Source of the DNA: Thalassotalea litorea
GTDB taxonomy: Bacteria; Pseudomonadota; Gammaproteobacteria; Enterobacterales; Alteromonadaceae
Length of the DNA stretch: 64,000 nt
Assembly (NCBI RefSeq): GCF_005843925.1
Contig: NZ_VCBC01000009.1
Coordinates: 1 to 64,000, forward strand
Direction: 5' to 3'
Part shown: positions 54,394 to 63,317 of the stretch, piece after piece
How positions within the stretch are numbered: the stretch's first letter is position 1
Layout of the letters: each line of letters begins with the position of its first letter
The notes under the pieces: model-generated
The model's input: only the letters and a program-made list of their open reading frames with translations
Database searches by the model: none
What the model was told of the DNA's origin: nothing
Program-made: the position numbers and the translations under genes

Positions 54394-55650
54394 ATGACCT
54401 TATTTGTAATCATCATTTCCATTCTATTGCTGGTCGCGTTGGCGATTGTTTGGCGTCATTTTTTACGCACTTCATTGAAAGCAAGGCCACAGGATTATCG
54501 CGGCCAGACCAATAAAGATTTGTACCATGAGCATTTGGCAGAAATCGCCTTAGATTTGGATAAAGGACGCATCGATCAGGAAAGTTTTGATTTTCTAAAG
54601 TCAGAACTGGATCGTAGTTTATTGGCGGATATGCAGGCGACGGAAAAAGAGCAGCGCAGTCGTGATAAGAAAACGTCAGTGTTATGGCCTGTGATCATTA
54701 GTGTCTTTGTCTTCGGGTTTTCAGGTCTGGGCTATTATCAGTTTGGTTCATGGCAGTTGGCGATGAACCCAGTAGCTGTGACTGAACACGGCGCAGGGTC
54801 TCAAGCCGAAGTGATCATTAACCGTTTAAAATCCTTGCATGAAGAGGTGAAAGCTAACCCAGAAAATACCGATGCCTGGTTTCAACTCGGACAAATCCTT
54901 ACCTCGGTAGGTCAGTACGAAAGTGCCGCAGTGGCGTACCAAAAGGTCATTGATGTTGAAGGGGAGCAAGCAGATATCTTAGCGTTGCAAGCTCAGGTGA
55001 AATACTACCAAAATGGCCAGCAGCGAAACGACGAAATTGATGCGTTAATTGCGAAAGCCAAAGCGCTGGATCCGGAAGATGCTTCGACTTTAATGTTTAT
55101 CGGTATGGATCACTATGTAAATGGTCGATTTAAACAGGCGGCGCAACACTGGCAAAAAATTATCGACTCCGGTCGGGCAGGTGTAAATACTCAAGCCTTG
55201 CAAGAAGCCATAGATGAAGCGTTGGCAAGTGCTGGGGATGGCAACAAAAAAGCAGACGCAGCTGAGGAGGTTGCACGTCAGGACGTGGTGAATGGCGGTC
55301 CTTCTTTTACCTTGGGTGTCTCATTTAGTGAGGACGTTATCAACGCGATGGCTGAACAGGAAGATAAAAATATTTTTGTTTATGCCGTGAACAGTCAGGG
55401 GCCGAGAATTCCGCTTGCCGCAGTGAAAATCAAAGCGAGTGACTTGCCGATGACTGTGGTCTTGGATGATAGCAAAGCGATGAATCCGCAAATGCAGCTA
55501 AGCGGTGCTGAGCAGGTAACTATCTACGCGGTGCTTTCGATGCAGGGCACGCCTGGGATGAATGCTGGCGATTACAAAGGTGAAATTGAAAATATCGAAG
55601 TTAAAGGTCAGCAACAAATGAACCTGATCATCGACAGCATCGTAAAATAA
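54394..55650 (+). CDS. ccmI: Cytochrome c maturation protein CcmI
   Basis: 418 residues. N-terminal anchor, a cytoplasmic helical loop (YHEHLAEIALDLDKGRIDQE), a second membrane segment near 100-118, then TPR repeats (TDAWFQLGQILTSVGQYESA, DASTLMFIGMDHYVNGRFKQ) and a C-terminal beta domain (IPLAAVKIKASDLPMTVVLD). It delivers apocytochrome to the lyase. Last gene of ccmFGHI. Confidence 0.94.
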   Translation: MTLFVIIISILLLVALAIVWRHFLRTSLKARPQDYRGQTNKDLYHEHLAEIALDLDKGRIDQESFDFLKSELDRSLLADMQATEKEQRSRDKKTSVLWPVIISVFVFGFSGLGYYQFGSWQLAMNPVAVTEHGAGSQAEVIINRLKSLHEEVKANPENTDAWFQLGQILTSVGQYESAAVAYQKVIDVEGEQADILALQAQVKYYQNGQQRNDEIDALIAKAKALDPEDASTLMFIGMDHYVNGRFKQAAQHWQKIIDSGRAGVNTQALQEAIDEALASAGDGNKKADAAEEVARQDVVNGGPSFTLGVSFSEDVINAMAEQEDKNIFVYAVNSQGPRIPLAAVKIKASDLPMTVVLDDSKAMNPQMQLSGAEQVTIYAVLSMQGTPGMNAGDYKGEIENIEVKGQQQMNLIIDSIVK

Positions 55651-55725
55651 CTTACTCATAAGTACTGTGGGTTTGCCTGAACTAAATTTCATCAGAGCAA
55701 ATCGGATCCAATAAAGAGAGAGATT

Positions 55726-56313
55726 ATGTTAAACCAAGGTATATTTTTAGCGTTTTCGGCGGCGATGGCGTTGTCCTTTAGCACGAATGCGTTAGCGAAT
55801 GAAGCGACGAGCCCGAAAACTGTGGCAAATACAGAACAACAATGTCCGGCGATTCTAAAGCATACGGTGCGAAAGCTGCACTCGAGTGAACAAGTCGATT
55901 TATGTCAGGCTTATCAGGGAAAAACCTTGTTAATTGTCAATACCGCGAGCAACTGTGGCTATACACCACAATTTAAAGCGTTGGAGGCTCTGTATCAAGA
56001 ATACAAAGATGATGGGTTAGTGATTTTGGGTTTCCCGTCGGATAATTTCTTTCAGGAAGAAGATGAAGAGAAAGACACGGCAGAAGTGTGTTTCGTAAAT
56101 TACGGAGTGACATTTCCGATGTTTGCAACAACCGTGGTTCGTGGTGACGATGCACATCCGATTTTCAAAGAGCTTGAAGAGAAAACGGCAGCGCCATACT
56201 GGAACTTTTATAAATACCTGGTGAGTAACGATGGACAAAGCGTGCAACGATTCTCATCAAAAATTGAGCCTCAATCTGACGAATTAGTTACGGCGATTAA
56301 ACAACAGCTGTAA
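55726..56313 (+). CDS. Exported glutathione peroxidase-family protein
   Basis: 195 residues. Signal peptide ending NALAN, then a thioredoxin-fold peroxidase. The peroxidatic Cys is in NTASNCGYTPQ and the Trp-Asn pair in PYWNFYKYLV. Where classical GPx has FPCNQF this protein has FPSDNF, so the usual Gln of the catalytic tetrad is Asn unless the nearby FFQEED Gln substitutes. Reduces hydroperoxides in the periplasm, with an unknown electron donor. An AGAGAGAG-type ribosome site precedes the ATG. Next gene is hemH, 33 bp later. Confidence 0.88.
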   Translation: MLNQGIFLAFSAAMALSFSTNALANEATSPKTVANTEQQCPAILKHTVRKLHSSEQVDLCQAYQGKTLLIVNTASNCGYTPQFKALEALYQEYKDDGLVILGFPSDNFFQEEDEEKDTAEVCFVNYGVTFPMFATTVVRGDDAHPIFKELEEKTAAPYWNFYKYLVSNDGQSVQRFSSKIEPQSDELVTAIKQQL

Positions 56314-56346
56314 GTAAACATTAGACACAAAGAAGAAGAGCAAGTT

Positions 56347-57363
56347 ATGTCACGTTTTGTTTCAGCGGGTAAAAAATTGCACGATGTTCAGGTTGAAACA
56401 GGTGTGCTTCTTACAAATCTGGGCACTCCGGATAAGCCAACAGCAGGCGCGTTGAGAGCATATCTACGCGAGTTTCTCTCGGATCCCCGGGTGGTGGAAA
56501 TTCCACGTTTACTGTGGATGCTCATTTTGCATGGCATCATATTGCGGGTTCGGCCGGCAAAATCGGCCAAGTTATACGAGAGCATTTGGACCACACAGGG
56601 CTCACCCTTGCTAGTGCACTCTCTTGCCCAGAAAGATAAAGTGACGGCGCAGTTGGCAGAGCAATTCGCAGGTAAGATATCGGTAGACGTTGCGATGCGA
56701 TACGGCAATCCAGGCATTGTCCCTGCGCTGAAAAAATTCCAGCAACTTGGTGTTAAGCGTATCGTGGTTCTACCTTTATACCCACAATATGCAGGGCCGA
56801 CTACGGGCTCGACCTTTGACAAAATTGTCGATGAAATTCTGCAGTGGCGCTATATCCCCTCTCTACATTTTCTAAGTTCTTACCATGATAACCCTGAATA
56901 TATTACAGCCTTAGCCAATAGCATTAGGGAAAGCCACGCTGAACATGGAGCGCCACAAAAACTGATAATGTCCTTTCATGGCATGCCGCGTTTATTTTTA
57001 GACCGGGGAGATCCATACTATTGCTTTTGTCATAAAACCGCGCGTTTAGTGGCAGAAAAACTCGGGCTTGAAAAAGACCAATACCAAATAACCTTTCAAT
57101 CTCGATTTGGTAAGGCGGAATGGCTTAAACCCTATACCGATGATGTTTTGGCGCAATTGCCAGAGCAGGGTATTAAGGATGTGGCGGTGATAAGTCCGGC
57201 GTTCAGTGTCGATTGTCTGGAAACGTTGGAAGAGTTAGAGGTGGAAAGTCGCGGGGTATTTATGAATGCGGGTGGTGAGAAGTTTCGATATATCGCCGCA
57301 TTAAATGATCGCGATGATCATATCCAGGCGTTAGTGAGTGTGCTGAAACCTCATTTGCAATAG
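56347..57363 (+). CDS. hemH: Ferrochelatase
   Basis: 338 residues. Inserts Fe2+ into protoporphyrin IX, the last step of haem synthesis. Signatures: TGVLLTNLGTPDKPTAGALR at the start, RYGNPGIVPAL, the catalytic His in IMSFHGMPRLFLDRGDPY, and FQSRFGKAEWLKPYTDD near the end with the active-site Glu in DCLETLEEL. The neighbouring ccm genes use haem, so this is a haem-centred region. Confidence 0.96.
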   Translation: MSRFVSAGKKLHDVQVETGVLLTNLGTPDKPTAGALRAYLREFLSDPRVVEIPRLLWMLILHGIILRVRPAKSAKLYESIWTTQGSPLLVHSLAQKDKVTAQLAEQFAGKISVDVAMRYGNPGIVPALKKFQQLGVKRIVVLPLYPQYAGPTTGSTFDKIVDEILQWRYIPSLHFLSSYHDNPEYITALANSIRESHAEHGAPQKLIMSFHGMPRLFLDRGDPYYCFCHKTARLVAEKLGLEKDQYQITFQSRFGKAEWLKPYTDDVLAQLPEQGIKDVAVISPAFSVDCLETLEELEVESRGVFMNAGGEKFRYIAALNDRDDHIQALVSVLKPHLQ

Positions 57364-57394
57364 TGTCAGGTAGTGACTAGACAAGGAGCTAAAG

Positions 57395-59032
57395 TTGGTT
57401 ACCGAGAAGCGATTGCGCAAGGTTCACAAGGTATTGTTATCTCTGACCTTTTTACAACTAATACTGTGGGGAGTTTCCGGGCTCTACATGGTGGTTATGG
57501 ATATCGAGTTTATCCGAGGCAGCCCATTTAAAGCCCCAGTTCAGATTCTCACCGCGGATAAAGTTAACGTATCACCTCATCGGGCATTGGCAGCAATTGA
57601 AGAACCGATATCTATCCGCCTTGCAATGTTAGCCAACACGCCAGTCTATTTTGTTAATGATGACAAACATACTCGTTTGATAGATGCGAGTACTGGTGAA
57701 TTCATTGAAAATATTAGCGAAAATCTTGCCAGCAATATCGCCTCAGCTTTATATCGCGCCAATGGTGATGCTCCGGCCATTGCATCTATCAAACTTTATA
57801 CGGACGTTGCTCCAGATGAGTTACCCACTAGCTTGTTACCGGCCTGGCAAGTTCAGTTTGATGATGGTTTTAACACCCGTTTTTATATTCATGCCAACAC
57901 CGGGGAACTCCTCCGTGTCCGTCACCAGTATTGGCGCTTGTTCGACTTCATGTGGCAATTACATATCATGGACTATGACGACGGCGCCGATGTTGATAAC
58001 CCATTACTTAGCGTATTCATAATATCGACGCTTATATCGCTATTGACCGGTATTTCTTTAATGGTTATCCATTTTCGTCGCCAGTCTCATAAACACAAGC
58101 GGCAGGCATGCATTTATCAAGACACCCATACGAAGGGTAGTTATCAAGACACCCATGTGATGAGTAGTTATCAAGACACCCATGTGAAGGGGAGTTATCA
58201 AAACACCCAGAGTGACGAGCAGAAGAAAATCTTTTTTGGTAAAAACAATCGCCGCTGTGTCAGTAACCGAAAATCGAGGATAAAGCGAAACGCACGCACC
58301 TGGCACAGAAACCTAGCAATATTGTCGATTATTCCTTTAACTTTATGGTTACTCAGTGGCGCTTTTTTCAATTTTATCGAAGTGCATATCCGATCCGACT
58401 ACCCGTTGAATGCGGGTACAGACACTGCGACGTTACCGCTGACTTCTGAAGCTATGATTGACCTTTTATCCCTGAAAAAAATCCTACGAGGCCAGGGGAA
58501 TATCGTTGAAGTTGAACTGTTGCCTGATGGGCACTTCATAGATTTTCAGGGTTTGTTGTTAGTGAGCTCTGAAGAAAAGTCTCGGCTTTTCAATACAAAA
58601 ACATTAAAGGCACTGGTTATCGACGAGCAATTGGCAATGAAGTTGCTATTGACAATACATTCATTTAGTCGTGAACAAATAACCGCCCATCTGGTGGCTG
58701 ATGGCGGAGAAGACCTCCCAGGCTTTAATGAAGATATTTGGCAGGTAAATATAAATGATGATATCGGCACCTCATTTTATGTCGATAAATATAGTGGCAA
58801 ACTCTACGGCCCTTATAATCGCTACACACGTATGAAATCTTTGTTTTTAAGGATCCATTTTAATGATTACGCAGGAGATATCGGGTTTAATCATTGGTGG
58901 AATGTTCTACTTGCGTTAATGTATTTGATGTCCTGCTGCGCAGGAACGTACTATTTATTTACGTTTGTTAGAAATAAATTAACCTTGCGAACCACTAGAT
59001 CCAAAAAACAACATAAGCGCCAAGTTGCTTGA
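57395..59032 (+). CDS. PepSY-associated membrane protein carrying an in-frame 9-residue repeat
   Basis: 545 residues. Start TTG at 57395 with AAGGAG six bases upstream. Membrane segments lie near 13-32, 208-228, 303-325 and 510-530; PepSY-type periplasmic regions (HANTGELLRVRHQYWRLFDF, FYVDKYSGKLYGPYNRY) follow the first and third. These proteins often serve as iron or flavin reductase-like membrane components; the exact role is unknown. After the second membrane segment, in a loop, residues 241-276 contain four 9-residue repeats, SYQDTHVKG-like, encoded by the dispersed 27-bp DNA repeat. The frame stays open on both sides. Confidence 0.82.
   Translation: MVTEKRLRKVHKVLLSLTFLQLILWGVSGLYMVVMDIEFIRGSPFKAPVQILTADKVNVSPHRALAAIEEPISIRLAMLANTPVYFVNDDKHTRLIDASTGEFIENISENLASNIASALYRANGDAPAIASIKLYTDVAPDELPTSLLPAWQVQFDDGFNTRFYIHANTGELLRVRHQYWRLFDFMWQLHIMDYDDGADVDNPLLSVFIISTLISLLTGISLMVIHFRRQSHKHKRQACIYQDTHTKGSYQDTHVMSSYQDTHVKGSYQNTQSDEQKKIFFGKNNRRCVSNRKSRIKRNARTWHRNLAILSIIPLTLWLLSGAFFNFIEVHIRSDYPLNAGTDTATLPLTSEAMIDLLSLKKILRGQGNIVEVELLPDGHFIDFQGLLLVSSEEKSRLFNTKTLKALVIDEQLAMKLLLTIHSFSREQITAHLVADGGEDLPGFNEDIWQVNINDDIGTSFYVDKYSGKLYGPYNRYTRMKSLFLRIHFNDYAGDIGFNHWWNVLLALMYLMSCCAGTYYLFTFVRNKLTLRTTRSKKQHKRQVA
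58115..58222 (+). repeat. Four 27-bp repeats inside the PepSY gene
   Basis: TATCAAGACACCCAT begins at 58115, 58142, 58169 and (as TATCAAAACACCCAG) 58196. The period is 27 bp, exactly nine codons, translating as YQDTH plus a variable four-residue tail. The unit closely matches the intergenic array at 47741-47897. Confidence 0.95.
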
Positions 59033-59060
59033 TTTATCGGCAATTAATTCCATTCTGAGA

Positions 59061-59089
59061 TTGCAAAAATACTGTATACACTGTATATT
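59061..59089 (+). promoter_or_regulatory. Probable sigma-70 promoter of the SulP gene
   Basis: TTGCAA (59061-59066), a 17-bp spacer, then TATATT (59084-59089). It implies a 5' leader of about 255 bases before the ATG at 59352. The direct repeat ACTGTATAC/ACTGTATAT overlaps the -10 region. Confidence 0.45.
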
Positions 59090-59351
59090 TCGCCGCGGCT
59101 TCCAACCTTGTTTTGCCTTAAATTTGCATCAAAAGGTGAGCCTCCAACATCCGTGATATTGCATCACAAATAATTAAAGAACCGTGAAGATTCATTACTC
59201 TTCGGTGCTGATTCGATGGGAATTACCGTTCCCCGACGCAGGTTGGTTCAGTATTACGTACTATATTTATTATCGTTTACAGTCTTGGCAATATTACCGA
59301 GACTTAGTTGTTTTTGCCTTGTTTATTTGTATCGGGCAAGATGAGTTGATT

Positions 59352-60908
59352 ATGTTTGAATTACACGCAAGTAAAGTGACTAGCCTGAAGAACGACGTTC
59401 TGTCTGGTCTAACGGTAGCTCTAGCATTGGTTCCTGAAGCGGTTGCCTTTGCATTCGTCGCCGGTGTTGAGCCTTTGGTAGGTTTATACGCCGCATTTAT
59501 GGTTGGATTGATCACTGCTGCATTTGGTGGACGCCCGGGAATGATATCCGGTGCAACCGGCGCAATGGCAGTAGTGATGGTGTCTTTAGTCGCCTTACAT
59601 GGTGTGCAATATCTATTTGCAACCGTCGTTCTCTGTGGTGTCTTGCAAATTCTCGCCGGTATTTTCAAGCTCGGAAAATTCATCCGGCTAGTACCGCATC
59701 CGGTGATGCTCGGATTTGTGAACGGCTTGGCGATTGTGATTTTCCTAGCACAGTTAGGACAATTTAAGGTGTTTAATGAAGCCGGTGAATTGGAATGGAT
59801 GACAGGCAACGCCATGTACACCATGTTAGGTTTGGTCGCATTGACCATGGCCATTATTCATTTTCTTCCTAAGCTAACCCGGGCGATCCCTTCTTCTTTG
59901 GTTGCAATTGTCGTCGTGACGTTAATTGTTTTGGGGTTGGATTTAGATGCCCGCACCGTGGTCGATTACGTGCGTGATATGACCAATGACCCGAATGCAA
60001 CCATTGCCGGTTCATTACCGAGTTTCGCGATCCCAATGGTGCCATTCAACCTGGAAACATTTAAAATTATTTTTCCGTTCGCATTGGTGCTTGCAGCAAT
60101 CGGCCTGATTGAATCTTTGTTGACACTAACTTTAATCGACGAGTTGACTGGTACCCGTGGTCAAGGCAACCGTGAATGTGTTGCACAAGGTGCAGCAAAC
60201 ACTGTAAACGGTTTCTTTGGTGGTATGGGCGGTTGTGCGATGATTGGTCAGTCAATGATCAATGTTAATTCCGGTGGGCGAGGCCGAACGTCAGGTATAA
60301 CTGCTGCACTTGCATTGCTTGGTTTTATTCTTTTTGCTTCAGGCTTGATTGAAATCATTCCGTTGGCGGCGTTAGTCGGTGTTATGTTTATCGTGGTTAT
60401 CGGTACGTTTGAATGGTCCTCATTCCGTATTATCCGCAAAATTCCAAAAACCGATGCGTTTGTGTTGGTACTGGTATCTGGTGTTACAGTTATCTCTGAT
60501 TTGGCGGTTGCCGTAGTTGTCGGTGTTATCGTTTCTGCGTTGGTTTTTGCGTGGGAACATGCGAAACATGTTATTGTCAATCGTTCTACCGACGAGAATG
60601 GTTGGACTGTCTATGAAGTTAATGGCCCGTTATTCTTCGGTGCAATTAGTTCATTTTTAGACCAATTTGATATCAACAATGATTCTGATGATGTCATCGT
60701 GGAATTTAAAAACTCCCGCGTTGCAGATCACTCGGCAATCGAAGCCATCGATACATTGGCTGAACGTTATCTGGCGAAAGGCAAGAAGTTGCATCTACGC
60801 CATTTAAGTGCTGAATGCCGTGTGCTTTTAACCAAGGCGGAAGATCTGGTTGAAGTCAATTATATCGAAGATCCTAACTACCATGTTGCGACGGATAAAT
60901 TAGCGTAG
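59352..60908 (+). CDS. SulP-family anion transporter with STAS domain
   Basis: 518 residues from ATG 59352. An earlier GTG at 59184 is in frame but would add 56 residues unlike the family, so the later start is preferred. SulP helices follow ([39 protein letters not shown], then [20 protein letters not shown]). A C-terminal STAS domain starts near 430 ([39 protein letters not shown]). Imports or exchanges sulfate, bicarbonate or another anion; substrate undecided. Ends at a strong terminator. Confidence 0.92.
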   Translation: MFELHASKVTSLKNDVLSGLTVALALVPEAVAFAFVAGVEPLVGLYAAFMVGLITAAFGGRPGMISGATGAMAVVMVSLVALHGVQYLFATVVLCGVLQILAGIFKLGKFIRLVPHPVMLGFVNGLAIVIFLAQLGQFKVFNEAGELEWMTGNAMYTMLGLVALTMAIIHFLPKLTRAIPSSLVAIVVVTLIVLGLDLDARTVVDYVRDMTNDPNATIAGSLPSFAIPMVPFNLETFKIIFPFALVLAAIGLIESLLTLTLIDELTGTRGQGNRECVAQGAANTVNGFFGGMGGCAMIGQSMINVNSGGRGRTSGITAALALLGFILFASGLIEIIPLAALVGVMFIVVIGTFEWSSFRIIRKIPKTDAFVLVLVSGVTVISDLAVAVVVGVIVSALVFAWEHAKHVIVNRSTDENGWTVYEVNGPLFFGAISSFLDQFDINNDSDDVIVEFKNSRVADHSAIEAIDTLAERYLAKGKKLHLRHLSAECRVLLTKAEDLVEVNYIEDPNYHVATDKLA

Positions 60909-60928
60909 TTATTTTTAACTGCCATTAA

Positions 60929-60957
60929 AAAGCCCGCGCATTGTCGCGGGCTTTTTG
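60929..60957 (+). terminator. Terminator after the SulP gene
   Basis: AGCCCGCG-CATTGT-CGCGGGCT followed by T5. Confidence 0.93.
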
Positions 60958-61081
60958 TTTGTTTCATGCGTTTTTTTTATCGACTTAATTTTTATCGTTG
61001 ATTAAAAATCATACGCTCGTCTCAGTGTAGTTTTCCATGTTATATTTAATGGATGCTCACAGATTAAACCGCCAATTAACC

Positions 61082-61399
61082 ATGAAAGACTTACAACTAG
61101 AGTTTTTTGAAATTCCAAGCCCTTGCCGTGGGGTTTGTGAATCGGATAATCGTGGTTACTGTCAGGGTTGCTTCAGGACGAGAGATGAACGTTTTGGTTG
61201 GTTAAACCTTACTAATTCAGAGAAGCAGCGGGTGATTAAGCTTTGCCTGCAAAGAGAAAGGCGTCGCAACCAACCCCAAAAATTAGAACAAGAGAGCGCC
61301 GCGCCCGAGCCAATACAAGCTTCATTACTAGATGCCCCATCTCGAGATATTTTGGATAAGGATTTAGGTGTGGATGATTTCGACGACTTTGAGCTTTAG
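61082..61399 (+). CDS. DUF1289 family protein
   Basis: 105 residues from ATG 61082; a longer start at 61037 adds 15 residues with no family support. The DUF1289 motif is CRGVCESDNRGYCQGCFRTR, with four cysteines that probably bind a metal, followed by the Trp-containing helix of the family (GWLNLTNSEKQRVIKLCLQR). The C-terminal tail is acidic and variable. Function unknown. CCTTTTTT-CGT-AAAAAAGG after it (61451-61469) could act as a terminator. Confidence 0.88.
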   Translation: MKDLQLEFFEIPSPCRGVCESDNRGYCQGCFRTRDERFGWLNLTNSEKQRVIKLCLQRERRRNQPQKLEQESAAPEPIQASLLDAPSRDILDKDLGVDDFDDFEL

Positions 61400-61471
61400 C
61401 CAATATTCACCTCATTGAACAGAAACGCTGTGTAATTATTGTTCGCTTGACCTTTTTTCGTAAAAAAGGGG

Positions 61472-61500
61472 TTGCTAAGCGGATTAACACCCTTTATTAT
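61472..61500 (+). promoter_or_regulatory. Promoter of tRNA-Phe
   Basis: TTGCTA (61472-61477), a 17-bp spacer, then TATTAT (61495-61500), followed by a G/C-rich discriminator (ACCGCC) typical of stable-RNA genes. It lies about 60 bp upstream of the tRNA. Confidence 0.7.
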
Positions 61501-61561
61501 ACCGCCTCATTCAGCAACACGCAGTGATTGTTGAGCAGGGATTTGCCCTTTAAACATATTT

Positions 61562-61637
61562 GCCCAGATAGCTCAGTCGGTAGAGCAGGGGATTGAAAAT
61601 CCCCGTGTCGGTGGTTCGATTCCGCCTCTGGGCACCA
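61562..61637 (+). tRNA. tRNA-Phe (anticodon GAA)
   Basis: A 76-base cloverleaf beginning GCCCAGATAGCTCAGTCGG and ending with an encoded CCA. The acceptor stem GCCCAGA pairs with TCTGGGC; the anticodon loop GATTGAAAATCC has GAA; the T arm GTCGGTGGTTCGATTCCGCC contains GGTTCGA. Confidence 0.97.
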
Positions 61638-61645
61638 TATTTGAG

Positions 61646-61670
61646 AAACCAGCCTTATGGCTGGTTTTTT
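61646..61670 (+). terminator. Terminator after tRNA-Phe
   Basis: AACCAGCC-TTAT-GGCTGGTT followed by T4, starting 9 bases after the tRNA. Confidence 0.92.
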
Positions 61671-61757
61671 CGTTTTTAAGGGCCTATAACTGGAATTTTC
61701 GTTAGATCCGATCCTTAGTCGTTCTCGCTCTTTTCCTTTTAACGCAGCAAGCTTAAT

Positions 61758-61778
61758 TAATTTAGACCGCTTAAATTA
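61758..61778. repeat. Hairpin at the left side of the transposase-associated repeats
   Basis: TAATTTA (61758-61764) and TAAATTA (61772-61778) form a 7-bp stem with a 7-base loop. It ends one base before the first AGACACCCATCG copy. IS200/REP-type Y1 proteins recognise hairpins at element ends, so this is a candidate left-end structure. Confidence 0.5.
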
Positions 61779-61916
61779 GACACCCATCGTATCGCCCATC
61801 CATTTGTATCAGCGCTTAAATTAGACACCCACCGTATCGCCCCATTCATTTGTATCAGCAAACTATACATCCGTTGTTAAACTAGACACCCCATCGTTGT
61901 TAAACTAGACACCCAA
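61769..61916 (+). repeat. Upstream repeat cluster of the RAYT-type gene (four AGACACCC copies)
   Basis: CGCTTAAATTAGACACCCA begins at 61769 and again at 61813 (44 bp apart), both followed by CGTATCGCCC and ATTTGTATCAGC. Then GTTGTTAAACTAGACACCC occurs at 61873 and 61896 (23 bp apart). All copies are in the same orientation as the gene that follows. Confidence 0.9.
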
Positions 61917-62041
61917 TACTACGTCACTATTTCTGTCGATATAGGTTGGTTTCGAGATGCCAAAAGAAAATTTCCAGCACTGGCGGAAACTCTTAATTTA
62001 GCTAATCTAAAATTAAGTAAAAGTTTCCAAGGAATGGAACA

Positions 62042-63016
62042 ATGCCAACCCCTCGAAAACAACAGGTATGTCTGCAGGCCACACCCTACTACCACTGTAT
62101 AAGTCGATGTGTACGCCGTGCTTATTTATGTGGTAAAGATAAAGTTACCAACATTAGTTATGACCATAGGCGTGGATGGATTGAAGAACGCCTATTGTAT
62201 TTGTCACAGGCATTTTGTATTGATGTCTGTGCTTATGCGGTGATGAGCAATCATTGTCATGTTGTACTTCACGTAGATATCGACAAGGCTAGGGATATGA
62301 GTGACTTAGATGTACTAAATTGTTGGCATCAGGTTTGTCGAGGTACCATGGTTACTCGAAAGTATGCTCTCGAAGGGAAAGTAGAAGAGCATTTAGAATC
62401 GACACTAAAAGAAACGATTTCTGTTTACCGGAATCGCCTGTCAGACATCAGTTGGTTTATGCGTTTATTAAATGAACCGATAGCCAGAATGGCAAATGCG
62501 GAGGATGAGTGTACTGGACGATTTTGGGAAGGAAGATTTACCAGTCAGGCATTATTGGATGATTCGGCATTAGCTGCCTGTATGGCCTACGTTGATTTGA
62601 ATCCGATTAGAGCAGCAGGTGCTAAATCACCTGAAACGTCAGAGTATACAAGTATTAAACGGCGAATTGCGGCTGCCGAAACTGGAAAACAACCCAAGTC
62701 GTTAATGAGTTTTGTCGGTAATCCAAGACGAGACATGCCGAAAGGGTTACCTTTTTTATTTAAAGACTATGCGGAGTTGGTTGATCTGACTGGTCGAGTG
62801 ATACGAGATAATGTCTCCGGATACATCGATTGTAACTTGCCAGATATACTTTCTCGATTAAATATTTCTCCTAAAAATTGGATCCGTTTGACGACAGGTT
62901 TTGAACAACATTTTAAAGGTGTAGTTGGGCAAATATCTTCTCTTACAGAGTTTTGTGAAATGCAAAATAGAACGCGACGCCCCAATTTTTTTAATTGCCA
63001 ACAACTTTTCAAATAA
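62042..63016 (+). CDS. Y1/HUH transposase-like protein (RAYT, IS200-like family)
   Basis: 324 residues. The HUH motif is HCH (71-73) in VMSNHCHVVLHVD. Other features of the Y1_Tnp family are the start TPYYHCISRCVRRAYLCG and the block TGRFWEGRFTSQALLDD followed by YVDLNPIRA. Such proteins process repeated hairpin DNA as single strands. No tyrosine is visible in the helix before FWEGRF (about 137-161), where the catalytic Tyr is usual, so its chemistry may be altered or inactive. It has direct repeats on its left and inverted repeats on its right, both with the AGACACCC core, and no other gene between. Confidence 0.88.
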   Translation: MPTPRKQQVCLQATPYYHCISRCVRRAYLCGKDKVTNISYDHRRGWIEERLLYLSQAFCIDVCAYAVMSNHCHVVLHVDIDKARDMSDLDVLNCWHQVCRGTMVTRKYALEGKVEEHLESTLKETISVYRNRLSDISWFMRLLNEPIARMANAEDECTGRFWEGRFTSQALLDDSALAACMAYVDLNPIRAAGAKSPETSEYTSIKRRIAAAETGKQPKSLMSFVGNPRRDMPKGLPFLFKDYAELVDLTGRVIRDNVSGYIDCNLPDILSRLNISPKNWIRLTTGFEQHFKGVVGQISSLTEFCEMQNRTRRPNFFNCQQLFK

Positions 63017-63209
63017 CCATTCAAGTTCGAAGGACAAATAAATATCTATTTTTGTCGAGACTCTTCACGTTTATATTTTGTCAACGAAGATATTTTTTAC
63101 AAAAGCAGCCAACGCTTTGTTGTTTTGTTTTAAATTCGTTTGTTGTTTAAAAGCTTTTATGTTGGAAAAGCAAAAGTACGCTATTGATTCGGGGACCAAT
63201 TTAAATTTC
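63017..63209. other. AT-rich spacer after the transposase-like gene
   Basis: About 190 bp with no gene or clear RNA structure. It separates the transposase-like gene from its downstream inverted repeats. Confidence 0.4.
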
Positions 63210-63296
63210 CTTATCTAATGATGGGTGTCTAGATAAGTTATTTCAATTGCTGAGGTGGGTGTCTAGGTAGTTTGTAGTATTTAGGTTGGGTGTCTT
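63210..63296 (-). repeat. Downstream inverted repeat cluster of the RAYT-type gene
   Basis: TGGGTGTCT occurs three times on the plus strand (63222, 63256 and 63287), the reverse of the upstream core. The first copy lies inside a hairpin: CTTATCT (63210-63216) and AGATAAG (63231-63237) enclose AATGATGGGTGTCT. This is a candidate right-end structure. Confidence 0.85.
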
Positions 63297-63317
63297 AATT
63301 ATTTCCATATTTAGGTT

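Noticed and set aside
59072..59089. LexA (SOS) box before the SulP gene (ACTGTATACACTGTAT)
   Set aside because: It is a direct, not inverted, repeat; CTGT-N8-ACAG is not satisfied. A sigma-70 promoter explains the sequence better.
59184..59351. N-terminal extension of the SulP protein from the GTG at 59184
   Set aside because: The added 56 residues are unlike SulP N-termini; the ATG at 59352 gives the normal start.
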